NCBI RefSeq assembly: GCF_050003625.1
Contig: NC_134398.1
Coordinates: forward strand, 74,577,635-74,641,634
From: Haematobia irritans
Taxonomy: Eukaryota; Arthropoda; Insecta; Diptera; Muscidae
Length of the DNA stretch: 64,000 bases
Direction: 5' to 3'
Shown piece by piece: positions 21,599-32,261 of the stretch (its first letter is position 1; each line of letters starts with the position of its first letter). A program made the position numbers and the translations under genes. The notes beneath the pieces were generated by a model, which saw only the letters and a list, made by a program, of their open reading frames with translations, was not told the origin of the DNA and did not search any database.

Positions 21599-23284
21599 GT
21601 GATTGTCGAAAAACCCACAAAGAGTGACTGTTTGGTGCAGTTTATTGAAATCGAGGATGGAAAGTTCCCCCTCTCCGAAAAAAAACTCTTTAGGCTGAAA
21701 TATTCCTGGCAGAAAGAGTTAAAGAAGACCTTCCATCGTACAGGAAATAGGACATCAAGTGAGTACAAAATCTTGTCCCAACAAATCCAACTCCTGAAAA
21801 TAATTACAAAAGAATGTGTGGCGATTGAGCAAGCAAAAAAAATCAACAAGACCTTGGAAAAAATAAAACCTGGCCCTTCCGCTTTCAAAAAAATTTTCCA
21901 AGTTACGGGAAAAATTAAGTCCCCTTTCTGCAATAAAATTGTGCAAAACGATAATGCAATAACCGAAAGTTCAGATATAGCAGAACCTTTCAAAAAGTAT
22001 TATTCTGACATATTTCAAGAAACGACTCCGCAAAACTCAGTTCCTGACTTTGAAGCTAGAGTGTACTCATGCGTCAAAGAGAAGTTTGAACATAATTTCA
22101 TAATGGAGCCCATCTCTGATTTTAAGTTTGGATTTAAAAAGACTCATGATAATCAACATGCACTCCTCAAAATGATATTAAGTAAATCTACGAAACAAAA
22201 TCTGCCCAGTCGCAATTTCTTTAGATATCGAGAGGGCATTTGACTCAGCCTGCCACAAGGGCATATTGTACAAACTTGCTGAGTTGGGAACAGAACCACA
22301 CCTGATAAAACTAATACAAAGTTATTTTAATAACCGAAAATTTTTGGTATGCATCGATAATGAAATGTCTACATTGGGTTCGGCTTATAGCGGGCTCCCC
22401 CAAGGAATTGTATTAGCCCCCTATTTGTTCAATATCTTTCTCAACGATTTTCCACATACAACACCACACTCACAGGCAATTCTATATGCCGATGACTATT
22501 TGGTATACGCACATAGTGAATTACCTTCTGACGCCTTGCAAAAAGCAGAGTCCCATCTTCATCTTATAAATAATTTTTACCAATCCTGGGGCTTTAAAAT
22601 AAATGCTGCAAAATCACAGACCATTTGCATTAGGAATCCCTCAGGAAAATGTCACAGAACAGTCGTCCCTCAAAGTAAAACTCTTCAACTTTTCCTTAGC
22701 GGCATTGAAATTCCCTTCATGGATTCAATCAAATATCTTGGGGTCAATTTCAACAAACTATTAAATTCAACCAACACGCCCGGATTTCTCTGCAAAAAGC
22801 ATAACGTGTTTTAGGGTCATTTTCACACATTTTAAAGAGCAAATACTTATCGCAAAAAACGAAGTTACTCATGTATAAAGGGGCGATCAGACCACTGCTT
22901 ACCTACGGATTTCCAATTTGGTTTACCATCTCACCGATAGTAGCTAAGGGCTTGGAAATTTTTGAACGCAAAATACTGCGGAGATGCATAAGCAAACACC
23001 ATGCCTCTCGTAACAAAAAATTCTCCAACAAATACATATACGACATCGCGGAAGTTAAGCCTTTTTGCAAATATTCGTTTAACCTCCATACGATGTTCGT
23101 CCAAAAACTCGCCACTCATGAAAATTACCTCTTAAAGATCTTCAACTTGGAAAAGTACACACACTGGTCTGGTTCAACCTACTTATCATCAGTTGGCATC
23201 ATCAATGAAAATATTTCCGACGATGCAGACCATCCCAACTATCCACTGTCTTATGAGAAAATGCCTGGAACACATAGAGGATGA
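21599..23284 (+). pseudogene. jockey-like reverse transcriptase (ORF2 C-terminal part)
   Basis: Three frames. 21599-22243 covers the region before RT and its first motifs, then shifts at an ERAFDSA-type motif (near 22230), which copes with the catalytic Asp only in another frame. 22266-22814 holds GLPQGIVLAPYLFNIFLND and the catalytic box LYADDYLVYA, then KINAAKSQTICIRN and IKYLGVNF. 22871-23284 is the C-terminal thumb and tail (MYKGAIRPLLTYGFPIWF). A stretch between FKFGFKKTHDN and the YADD part seems shortened. The copy at 43.6-45.2 kb shares the same shifts, so both arms descend from one already broken copy. Confidence 0.85.
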
Positions 23285-23825
23285 TATTATAAGATTTTAT
23301 AAATTTTCATCAACATAATTCTAAAACAACCATTTTCCTTATTTTATACTATATTAACACTGTCAATTACTTACCTTAATTTGATCACGTACCCGAACTC
23401 CTTTATTAGTCAAAGAATCTATTGAACTAGTTCAGTCCCTACATGGACATTCGCTTTTGTCATAGCTACTCATAAAATCTCTGTGATATCCAAAATGCAA
23501 CATTAATCCACACATTTTTTGTATGTTACACTGTTCGTTATTGTTATTAACAGTTCTCTTGTTTCGTTTTAAGTGTTTTTATTTATTTTTATTTTCACTT
23601 TCGGTAATCTCCCATGCATTACCAGCAATCACTATAGACCGCGAGCAAGTCTATTCTCACTTTTGTTTTAACATGTATTATCTTAATACGTTTATCAGTT
23701 CCTTTGCAAGCAATTAGCTAATTCACTTGGCCATCGTGTATTAGAATAAGACAACAATAGTTCTAAGTATAACTTGTATACATTCGCTCTTTATACATTG
23801 TACCACTGAAAAATACTACTCATCA
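23285..23825 (+). other. jockey-like 3' UTR and tail
   Basis: Untranslated sequence after the RT stop. Within it lies the site CCGCGAGCAAG (about 23639), which on the opposite arm was split by the 15.6-kb hAT nest. It ends in a short TAC/CAT simple repeat. Confidence 0.75.
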
Positions 23826-24685
23826 TCATTTGTTTTTCATAGGACATAATTCGGTATTTCGTCCTCTCCACTGCTTCTCCTGTTTTTTAGCCCCTTTAAT
23901 ATGGCTCCAATTTCACCGGATTTCAAAAATCGCAACGGTGGTTGTGGTACTCCATATGTCATTGCTCTATAAATTTGTCCAAATTCTATTGTCGGCATAT
24001 ATTCATCAGATCGAGAATCTTCTCCACCAGTATCATCATATACCCCCGCTAGATTTTCCGCAATTATATCGGCCTTATCTGAATCCCTCGTCATTCTATC
24101 ACCTTGTGGGCCAAACAACTCAGTAATATGATATTTACGGCCCAACGCACTGATATTTTTAATTCTTCTAAACGTATTTCTGCCAGTACTTATCCCTTTC
24201 AGCGTTTTAAGGTGATTTTCTTCTGCAAATTTTGTTATCCGCAATACCCTTGTGGTATTGTAATCTTGCAGATCGTGTGTCCTGAGGAGTCTTCTGCGGA
24301 GGCTTTTCTTTTATTGTATCAGTGATATGGCATCAGCTGGTGATTCAGCCATACATCTCCTAGTTGGTCTAACTTTTCTCATAGAATTATCCATGGCGTG
24401 CCTCATAGTCTTGGTGATGACCCCAATTGCCTCATCAATCTCCCTTATGGAAACATTTCTATCCCTTGGCAAGATTACATTTTCAAGACCAGTCGCCAAC
24501 ATCTAATTAAATTTCCTCTTATTCATCGACTCAAAGACAAATATTTCTTTACGCTCCTCCTCTTGCATCCGATGTGTCGTTATCTCGAGTAAAAGCCCCC
24601 TGTGGTCCGATTCAAAGTCTAAAGTCTTAAGTCCGTCTTGAAAATTGTCCAATAGCTCAATCCCTGCTGTGGTCAAAAATATGTC
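23826..24685 (-). pseudogene. I-like element fragment (endonuclease end and RT start), left palindrome arm
   Basis: Reverse-complement copy of 26547-27437. On the - strand it reads the end of an endonuclease-RT linker (frame 24311-24502) and the RT N-terminal region (frame 23837-24244, with FGPQGDRMTRDSDKADIIAE and GEDEIPNYVL). It differs from the other arm by point changes and a deletion of about 40 bp near 24240. Confidence 0.85.
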
Positions 24686-25088
24686 AATAAATAATTCATA
24701 TATCCCTCCAGTTACTGTGAATGGAGTTCGCTGTCGTGAGATGATAACGAACTTTTTTTGGCCCGAATTGGAAGATATGAATGTGGACGATATGTGGTTT
24801 CAGCAGGACGGTGCCACTTGCCACACAGCTAACGAAACAATGGCTCTTTTGCGCAACAAATTCAATGGCCGTGTTATCTAACGTAATGGCGATGTCAAGT
24901 GGCCGCCAAGATCATGTGATTTGACACCGTTGGACTTTTTTCTTTTGGGTTATTTGAAAGAAAAGGTGTACGTCGATAAGCCAGCAACAACTCAAGAGCT
25001 AAATGATGAGATAATTCGGCACATTAACGGCATAGAACCTCCATTATGCCTCAGCGTCATCGAAAATTCCGTAAAGTCGAGTTTCTCC
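24686..25088 (+). pseudogene. mariner-family transposase fragment
   Basis: The C-terminal part of an IS630/Tc1/mariner transposase. It has VTVNGVRCREMITNFFWPEL, then DMWFQQDGATCHTANETM with a catalytic Asp (QQDGA), then WPPRSCDLTPLDFFLLGYLK with the final acidic residue of the triad, then a C-terminal VYVDKPATTQELNDEI segment. There is a stop after NKFNGRVI (24881) and the N-terminal DNA-binding half is missing. It ends where a MITE begins. No inverted terminal repeats remain. Confidence 0.85.
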
Positions 25089-25092
25089 TTAA

Positions 25093-25323
25093 AGGTGGGT
25101 ATTAAGTTCGAGTTTAGCCGCTAAAGACGTAATTTTTTCACGATTACTTTTCTTTAATAATCCATTTTAAGGAATACAAACTTTTTGAAAATTTGCTTTT
25201 GGCTTTTCCCAATGAAGTTATAATAAAATTTGCAACAATTATGTATAATTTGATGCATTTTTCTTACTGATTTAGTTTTCATTTTAGCGATTTTAGCGGC
25301 TAAGCTCGAACTTAATACTCACC
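25093..25323. mobile_element. short MITE flanked by TTAA
   Basis: 231 bp with inverted ends: GGTGGGTATTAAGTTCGAGT at the left, and the complement of GGTGAGTATTAAGTTCGAGC at the right. The similarity continues through TTAGCCGCTAAA, about 33 bp in all. TTAA stands on both sides (25089-25092 and 25324-25327), as for piggyBac-type insertion. No coding capacity. Confidence 0.72.
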
Positions 25324-25327
25324 TTAA

Positions 25328-26005
25328 AAATAAAGTGAAAATAGAGAACAAAAAGCTTAAGGGCCTGGGCCAGTGCAGAAATTGCCAAAGATTTGGCCAT
25401 GTTGCAACCAATTGTTGCATGCCTTATGGGTGTGTGAAGTGTGGTTAATCACACGGTACAGGCAACTGCCAAGTTGCAAATAAGGAGCAGGAGGCCCAGC
25501 AGGAAGCGGCCCTTAGCATAGATCCCCAAACTGGCGGTGTAATAAGAGAATTGTCCCAACGACCGGGCACACATTGCATTAATTGTGGAATGGATGGACA
25601 CGTAGCAAGCTTTAGAGAATGCCCGATTATATTAAATATAATACGGAATATAGCTGAGAAAGAGGCTACTAGTAGAACTATGAATGGAACATTGAATGAT
25701 ATAGCCCTGTAACACCAAGGGTAATTTCTATGCCTAGAAATGAGAATATATCTTATTTGGCAGCAACAAGACTGACAACAGCAGAGACAATTGGAAATCA
25801 ATCAATGAACGGAACTTTTTCACAACTTGTTGGAACTACAATGAAAAAAATGGATGAAGACTGCAGAAGATTAATAGGTAATGGATTCACTACATGCATG
25901 AAAAGAATTGGCGAGTATGCTGAAACCTACAAAAAGTTGGGTACTGATGAGGAGAAAGCGCAGACGCTGTTTGCATTATTTGTAAGCCTCAGACTCCATG
26001 ACTAA
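25328..26005 (+). pseudogene. gag: I-like ORF1 (Gag) C-terminal part with CCHC knuckles
   Basis: Readable around 25355-25710: CRNCQRFGHVATNC, CVKCG then a stop, and CINCGMDGHVASFRECP, i.e. the serial knuckles of I/jockey Gag. A second frame, 25730-26005, encodes a helical segment (MKKMDEDCRRLIGNG, YAETYKKLGTDEEKAQTLF) and ends in a stop overlapping the start of ORF2. The amino-terminal part is missing. Confidence 0.75.
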
Positions 26006-26933
26006 TTTGAAATATATTTTTATTAACGTTAACTCGGTAGTGTCTAGGGTACGAAGACACTATTTACAATTATGTATGAGAAGACATAAACCTGATATTC
26101 TATTGATGGTCGAACATAAACTTTCAAGTAGACATAACTTTAATATGGACGGATACAAAACTTTTAGACAGGACAGAATAGACGGACAAGGTGGAGGGAC
26201 GGCTATATGCCTTAGGGACAGACTGAAAGGGGAACACATAATAGCTGATTTTGGACGCATTGAAAATACAGTGGTCAAAGTGAAGGAGCAAACTGGAAGA
26301 AGCATCACATTTATGTCATTGTATTTCAAACCAACAGATATATTTAGTATGGATGAACTGAACAGAATTTGTGATTTAATAGGTTTGGATGAAGCAGTGA
26401 TGGGTGCTGACCTTAATGCTAAACACCAGACCGAGGGTGGTGTTGTGGTCAATTCATCAGGCAAAGTCCTTGAGGAGTGGCTATGCACTAGCCCAACAAT
26501 TTCCATAAGACCGACGGAAATGGCAACTAGAAGTTGTTTCACTACGGAATTATTTATTGACATATTTTTGACCACAGCAGGGATTGAGCTATTGGACAAT
26601 TTTCAAGACGGACTTAAGACTTTAGACTTTGAATCGGACCACAGGGGGCTTTTACTCGAGATAACGACACATCGGATTCAAGAGGAGGAGCCTAAAGAAA
26701 TATTTGTCTTTGAGTCGATGAGTAAGAGGAAATTTAATGAGATGTTGGCGACTGGTCTTGAAAATGTAATCTTGCCAAGGGATAGAAATGTTTCCATAAG
26801 GGAGATTGATGAGGCAATTGGGGTCATCACCAAGACTATGAGGCACGCCATGGTTAATTCTATGAGAAAAGTTAGACCAACTAGGAGATGTATGGCTGAA
26901 TCACCAGCTGATGCCATATCACTGATACTATAA
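25998..26933 (+). CDS. I-like ORF2: endonuclease domain and linker
   Basis: 311 codons. The APE-type endonuclease has its N-terminal Asn motif (FINVNSV), the Glu motif (MVEHKL), GGGTAICLR, LYFKP, the GADLNAKH catalytic stretch and the terminal SDH motif (FESDHRGLLL). It nicks target DNA for target-primed reverse transcription. After the endonuclease a basic/helical linker leads toward RT and ends in a stop at 26933. RT continues from about 27040 in another frame. The start overlaps the preceding Gag-like frame by 8 bp. Confidence 0.84.
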   Translation: MTNLKYIFINVNSVVSRVRRHYLQLCMRRHKPDILLMVEHKLSSRHNFNMDGYKTFRQDRIDGQGGGTAICLRDRLKGEHIIADFGRIENTVVKVKEQTGRSITFMSLYFKPTDIFSMDELNRICDLIGLDEAVMGADLNAKHQTEGGVVVNSSGKVLEEWLCTSPTISIRPTEMATRSCFTTELFIDIFLTTAGIELLDNFQDGLKTLDFESDHRGLLLEITTHRIQEEEPKEIFVFESMSKRKFNEMLATGLENVILPRDRNVSIREIDEAIGVITKTMRHAMVNSMRKVRPTRRCMAESPADAISLIL

Positions 26934-27039
26934 AAGAAAAGCCTCCGCAGAAGACTCCTCAGGACACACGATCTGCAAGATTACAATACCACAAGGGCAA
27001 TCATAAGAAATCTCGATAGGATTATTCAGACGCGGATAA

Positions 27040-27436
27040 CAAATTTGCAGAAGAAAATCACCTTAAAACGCTGAAAGGGATAAGTACTGGCAGAAATACG
27101 TTTAGAAGAATTAAAAATATCAGTGCGTTGGGCCGTAAATATCATATTACTGAGTTGTTTGGCCCACAAGGTGATAGAACGACGAGGGATTCAGATAAGG
27201 CCGATATAATTGCGGAAACCCTAGCGGGGGTATATGATGATACTGGTGGAGAAGATTCTCGATCTGATGAATATATGCCGACAATAGAATTTGGACAAAT
27301 TTATAGAGCAATGGCATATGGAGTACCACAACCACTGTTGCGATTTTTGAAATCCGGCGAAATTGGAGCCATATTAAAGGGGCTAAAAAACAGGAGAAGC
27401 AGTGGAGAGGACGAAATACCGAATTATGTCCTATGA
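27040..27436 (+). pseudogene. I-like RT, N-terminal fragment
   Basis: Pre-RT region and first RT motif only: NTFRRIKNISALGRK, FGPQGDRTTRDSDKADIIAE, then KNRRSSGEDEIPNYVL. The sequence ends there at the jockey-like tail, so no catalytic motif is present. Mirror copy at 23837-24244. Confidence 0.82.
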
Positions 27437-27659
27437 AAAACAAATGATGTAGTAGTAGTAGTATTTTTTATTGTAGTAGTAGTATTTTTCAGTGGTACAA
27501 TGAATAAAGAGCGAATGTATACAATTTATACTTAGAACTATTGTTGTCTTATTCTAATACACTATGGCCAAGTGAATTAGCTACTTGCTAGCAAAGGAAC
27601 TGATAAACGTATTAAGATAATACATGTTACAACAAAAGTGAGAATAGACTTGCTCGCGG
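27437..27659 (-). mobile_element. jockey-like copy 2, distal 3' UTR piece
   Basis: Reverse complement of 23640-23825, with a longer simple-repeat tail (AGTAGTAGTAGT). The rest of this copy continues at 43274. The two pieces are separated by the hAT nest and share its 8-bp target duplication. Confidence 0.85.
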
Positions 27660-27837
27660 CAAGGCCGTAGCTACACACAAAAAATTATCACCAACATTTT
27701 TTCAATTAAACACTTAATTGAATTTGGAAACGGATTCAATTAATATGTTAATTGATTCAATTAATTATTTAATCAAATCCGAATAAAACCCAATTAAAAC
27801 AAGTAAGTAAAGTCTAAAGTAAGTAAAGTCTAAAGTC

Positions 27838-28104
27838 GAACACCAACAAGTTTTTCAGCGGTGGATTATCCCACTTCAGTAATGCTGGTGATATTTCTGA
27901 GGGTTACAAAGCTTCTCTAAGTGGTCTCACTGCAATGTGGAACGCCGTTCGGACTCGGCTATAAAAAGGAGGTCCCTTGTAATTGAGCTTAACATCGAAT
28001 CGGGCATCACTCAGTGATAAGAGAGAAGTTCACCAATGTGGTATCACAATGGACTGAATAGTCTAAGTGAGCCTGATACTTCGGGCTGCCACCTAACCTA
28101 ACCT
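27838..28104 (+). repeat. SINE-like / non-LTR 3'-end repeat with (AACCT)n tail
   Basis: A ~265-bp element with GTGGTCTCACTGCAATGTGG, CTATAAAAAGGAGGTCCCTT and GGGCTGCCACCTAACCTAAC at its 3' end. A partial copy in reverse orientation sits in the copia element at 60089-60221. It interrupts the start of the tandem-repeat element. I recognise it as widespread in flies but do not assign a family name. Confidence 0.7.
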
Positions 28105-29545
28105 AATGCACTAGGGTGGAATATGGGAAACATTTAAATCTGAAGCAATTTTAAGGAAACTTCGCAAAAGTTTATTTATTATTTATAGTTCGATATATAT
28201 GTGTTAGAAGTTTAGGAAAATTAGAGTCTTTTTACAACTTTTCGACTAAGCAGTGGCGATTGTACAAGGAAAATGTTGGTATTTTTACCATTTTTGTCGA
28301 AATCAGAAAAACATATATATGGGAGCTATATCTAAATCTGAACCGATTTCAACCAAATTTGGCACACATAGTTACAAAGCTAATTCTACTCCCTGTGCAA
28401 AATGTCAATTAAATCGGAGTAAAATATTGGCCACTGTGGTCATATGAGTGTAAATCGGGCGAACGATATATATGGGAGCTATATCTAAATCTAAACCGAT
28501 TTCAATAAAATTTTGCACACTTGACTATACTACTAATTGTACTACTAGTGCAAAATTTCAATCAAATTGGGGTAAAACTCTGGCTTCTTGGACCGTATTA
28601 GTCCATATCGGGCGAAAGATATATATGGGAGCTATATCTAAATCTGAATGGATTTCAATCAAATTTTGCACACTTAACTACACTACTAATTGTACTCCTA
28701 GTGCAAAATTTCAAACAAATTGGGCCAAAACTCTGGCTTCTAGGACCATATTAGTCCATATCGGGCGAAAGATATACATGGGAGCTATATCTAAATCTAA
28801 ATCGATTTCAACTAAATTTAACACGCATAGCTAGAATGCTAAATCTACTCCTTGTGCAAAATTTCAACCAAATTGGGCCAAAACTCTGGCTTTTAGGACC
28901 ATATTAGTCCATATCGGGCGAAAGATATATATGGGAGCTATATCTAAATCTGAACCGATTTCAATAAAATTTGGCACACATGACTATACTACTAATTGTT
29001 TTCATAGTGCAAAATTTCAACCAAATTCGGCCAAAAATCTGGCTTCTGGGGCCATATAAGTCCATATCGGACGAAAGATATATATGGGAGCTATATCTAA
29101 ATCTGAACCGATTTCAACCAAATTTTTCGCACTTGACTATACGACTAAATTTTATGTTTGTACAAAATTTCAAGCAAATCGGTATAAAACTCTGGCTGCT
29201 GGGTCCATATTAGTGCATATCGGGCGAAAGATATATATGGGAGCTATATCTAAATCTGAACCGATTTCTTCCAAAATCAATAGGGTTCTATTCTGACCCA
29301 AATTAGGAACATATGCCAAATTTGAAGGCGATTGGGCTTAAATTGCGACCTAGACTTTGGTCACAAAAATGTGTTCACAGACAGACGGACGGACAGACGG
29401 ACATAGCTATATCGACTCAGGGACCCACCCTGAGCATTATTGGCAAAGACACCATGTGTCTATCTCGTCTCCTTCTGGGTGTTACAAACATATGCACTAA
29501 CTTATAATACCCTGTTCCACAGTGTGGCGCAGGGTATAAAAATGA
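28105..29545. repeat. tandem-repeat element with ~150-bp units
   Basis: About seven units at ~155-bp spacing (28310-29275), each with GATATATATGGGAGCTATAT, CTAAATCTGAACCGATTTCA, a GCAAAATTTCAA segment and ACTCTGGCTTCT. It is followed by a (CAGACGGA)n-type tract and ends in a hairpin (CCCTGTTCCACAGTGTGG then CGCAGGG) plus TATAAAAA. The ~37 bases before the SINE-like insertion (AACAAGTAAGTAAAGTCTAA and on) are its true left end. Open frames such as 28472-28834 are repeat translations. Confidence 0.75.
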
Positions 29546-30952
29546 TTGACATTTGTTACGTTTCCAATTAAAATATTAATTGATTCAATCAATGTGTTAA
29601 TCAATTCGGAAATAATTTTCAATTACAAACGTGATTGAAATTTTTTCCGCTTCCAATTACACATGTGATTGATCGAATCACCTTTGTGATTGAAATTGAA
29701 TAATTTTGAGCAATGGAATGAGCGAAAAGAGAACAAGAGAATGTGTATTTATTCAACAATGTATGATGGAGAGATCAGTCTGTAGAAGTAACTTGTAACG
29801 AACGGTTGGGTTTTTGTTTTTCGCGTAAATTGAAAAACATGATTGGCGACATTCTGTCTGCTGCATTGAAAATGTGTACATAAATATTTTGAACGCAACA
29901 ACAAATCATAACAAAGGGTTGAAATAAATAAAGTGTGCAACAACAAATGGCCACGTGGTAAAGGTTTGAAAAAATATATGAGAGAACGCATTTGAAATTA
30001 CCTGTGTTGGTGTTTTGTGGTATTGCAAAAATAGAAAACAATCTACGTTTATTGAAGGTAAGAAAATGTGAAATGTGAATACCGTTTTCCATTGAAGCCT
30101 GTTTACATTAAACGGACTAAAATAATATATTTTTTATTCATTTCTTTTAGTAACCAATTTTATTTCGTGAAATTGACCAATCAATCCCATCAAGTCCATC
30201 ATTTTATCAAATATGTAAGAATATGTTTGCAACAAAAAAGTGAGTACCGTATTGATCTTTTAAAATTATAATTTTTTTTTCACTCCTAGTTTTTTAAAAC
30301 CAAGAGCGGTATGGGTTTGTTGGAAGATTCGCCTTGAAGTTGCGAAGTGGCGTTGGCATTAAATTGTATTTTTGTTTTACCTGCCTTTTTCAGTTTGAAC
30401 CCAAGTAGAGAGCAGTATATCTGATATATAAACTAATGAGCTGAATTATGTAATGGTAAAAAAGTTCTTTCTTTTGGATTTAAAAATATGAAAAATATCC
30501 GAAAATAATAAAAATATGTATTTCCCATTTATATATTTTTTCTATTTTTAGAATTTGCAAAGTATCATCAATATAATACCAAATATTACATTGGTTTCCC
30601 ATTATTTTTGTCTATGATTGGACGATTTCAATGTGCGGAAATTTTGGAGAGGAATTGTTACTAAAATTAAATTACCGAGCTCCTTAATACTCCTCCTTAA
30701 TAATAATTTTTATGCTAAAAGACTACAACTGCAAAAGAAGATTATAAATCTGCAACCTGGAACTAAGAATTGAACTTGATATTGTATGCAGGTAATGTTT
30801 AACAAAATTAACTTTTAATTGAACAAAATGAAATTCAAATTATTCTTTTTACTTTCAGAAAAACTAATTTAGCTTACAGGCTGCTGATTTATTGGAAATC
30901 TAGGCGCATCTACATATTAGAAGGACCATGCTAACATGGTTATTATTATAAG
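29546..30952. other. interior of the CACACA-ended element
   Basis: 29565-29690 holds AATTGATT-rich subterminal-like motifs. The remaining ~1.25 kb is AT-rich with no convincing gene. The small frames around 29749-30092 and 30068-30271 do not resemble known proteins. Confidence 0.5.
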
Positions 30953-31099
30953 GAAGATAACAGGGATCCGGAGCGGTCCATTTTTTTCGCTCCGCTCCGC
31001 TCCCGCTCCGGAGAAAATAAACCGCTCCGCTCCTAGAAAAAAAAAATCGCTCCGCTCCGCTCCTCTTCGAGAAAATTATAGTATAAACATTGTATTATT

Positions 31100-31700
31100 T
31101 GTTCAATTGAGTTTTATTTTATTTAGAAAAATCGGGCGGTACATATATGGGAGCTATAGCTAAATCTGAACCGATTTCGATGATTTTTTGCACATATAGT
31201 TAGTGCTATAGAAGATTACATTTCGCCAACTTTGAGTAAGATCGGTTGATAAATAAGGGTTTTATGACCTAATTTGACAAAATCGGGCGATACATATATA
31301 TGGGACCTATATCTAAATCTGAACCGATTTCGATGAAATTTTCAGACTTAAAGGGTGATACAGAAGATTATTTTGTGCTAAATTTGACGACGATCGGTTA
31401 GTAAAAAAAGTGCAACGTGACCCCATTCGTCGAAATCGGGCAATACATATATATGGGAGCTATATCTAAATTTGATCCGATTTCTTCCAAATTCAATAAC
31501 GTTCGTCCTTGTGCCCAAAAAAACTCCCTGTACCAAATTTCATCAAAATCGGTTAATAATTGCGACCGAAATCCTGTGAACAACAAATACATGGACAGAC
31601 GGACGGGTGGACGGACGGACGCCAAGCGCTAGATCGACTCAGGAGGTGATTCTGAGTCTATCGGTATATATTTTATGGGGTCTAAAATACGTATTCGTAT
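31100..31700. repeat. partial tandem-repeat element (GGGAGCTATATCTAA type)
   Basis: Three diverged units with AAATCGGGC, ATATATGGGAGCTATATCTA and GAACCGATTTCGATGA, then a (GACGGACG)n tract and GATCGACTCAGGAGGTGATT. A truncated relative of the elements at 32262 and 28105. Confidence 0.7.
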
Positions 31701-32261
31701 TTTAAGCATGTGAAATATTTGGCCTCCCGACAATATTCTTTGCGGTGCACCATCTACTATTTAATATGTGATAGAAACCAAATTTATGAAAATGGACCAA
31801 AATGGATCAAGTTCTGTTTGGTCTGACCATCGGACCAAATTTAAAAATTAGAAATCTTTTGGACCAATTTTGGTCCGATCGGACCAAAACGGCAACGCTG
31901 ATTGGAATTGAAAGTATATACACAGAGTAGAAGTAACTACTCTCCGAAGGTTTTTTTTTTTGTTTTGCAAAAGACGTAGAGAAGAGGTTTTGTTATATTT
32001 GTAATGTGTGTGTATGTTTATGTTTGCAACAACCTCCATCAACATCAGTCCGTGGTATACCTACGAATATTTTTACTCAGATCTAGTGTTACCTAATTTC
32101 GCTTTTTTCCCCTTTATTGTATAATAAATGTATATGCGCACATTTTTCAACCAAAATTGAAACTATCCATAATTTTAATTAAATTTTCGAGAACTAATAT
32201 CAGAAATAAGAGAATGCTAGGATATAGTACAATAGTAAAGCAAATGTGAATGGAAACAAGT
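31701..32261. other. AT-rich interval, nothing recognised
   Basis: Contains short echoing GGACCAAA/TTTGGTCC motifs around 31795-31890 but no complete element or ORF. Confidence 0.45.

Larger units (their letters stand above)
21530..23825 (+). mobile_element. jockey-like non-LTR retrotransposon, copy 1 (5' truncated)
   Basis: Carries the RT half of ORF2 and a ~540-bp 3' UTR ending in TACTACTCATCATCAT-type short repeats. The same sequence, with the same defects, lies in inverted orientation at 43274-45235 and 27437-27659. The 5' end is cut between the endonuclease and RT domains. Confidence 0.88.
25328..27437 (+). mobile_element. I-like non-LTR retrotransposon, truncated at both ends
   Basis: Holds the end of a CCHC gag, the complete apurinic-type endonuclease and the first part of RT; it stops abruptly at NYVL, where the jockey-like tail starts. 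Part of it (26547-27437) is repeated in inverted orientation at 23826-24685. Confidence 0.82.

Noticed and set aside
23837..24244. - strand ORF at 23.8-24.2 kb as an independent gene
   Set aside because: It is the inverted copy of the I-like RT N-terminus at 27.1-27.4 kb.
28253..29296. Several + strand ORFs with recurring IYMGAISKSEPIS peptides (also 33.7-37.4 kb)
   Set aside because: They translate the ~150-bp satellite units and appear in both strands; not genes.
28300..29300. CRISPR-like array of regular repeats
   Set aside because: Units of ~155 bp with diverged, related spacers, in a eukaryotic TE context; no cas genes.
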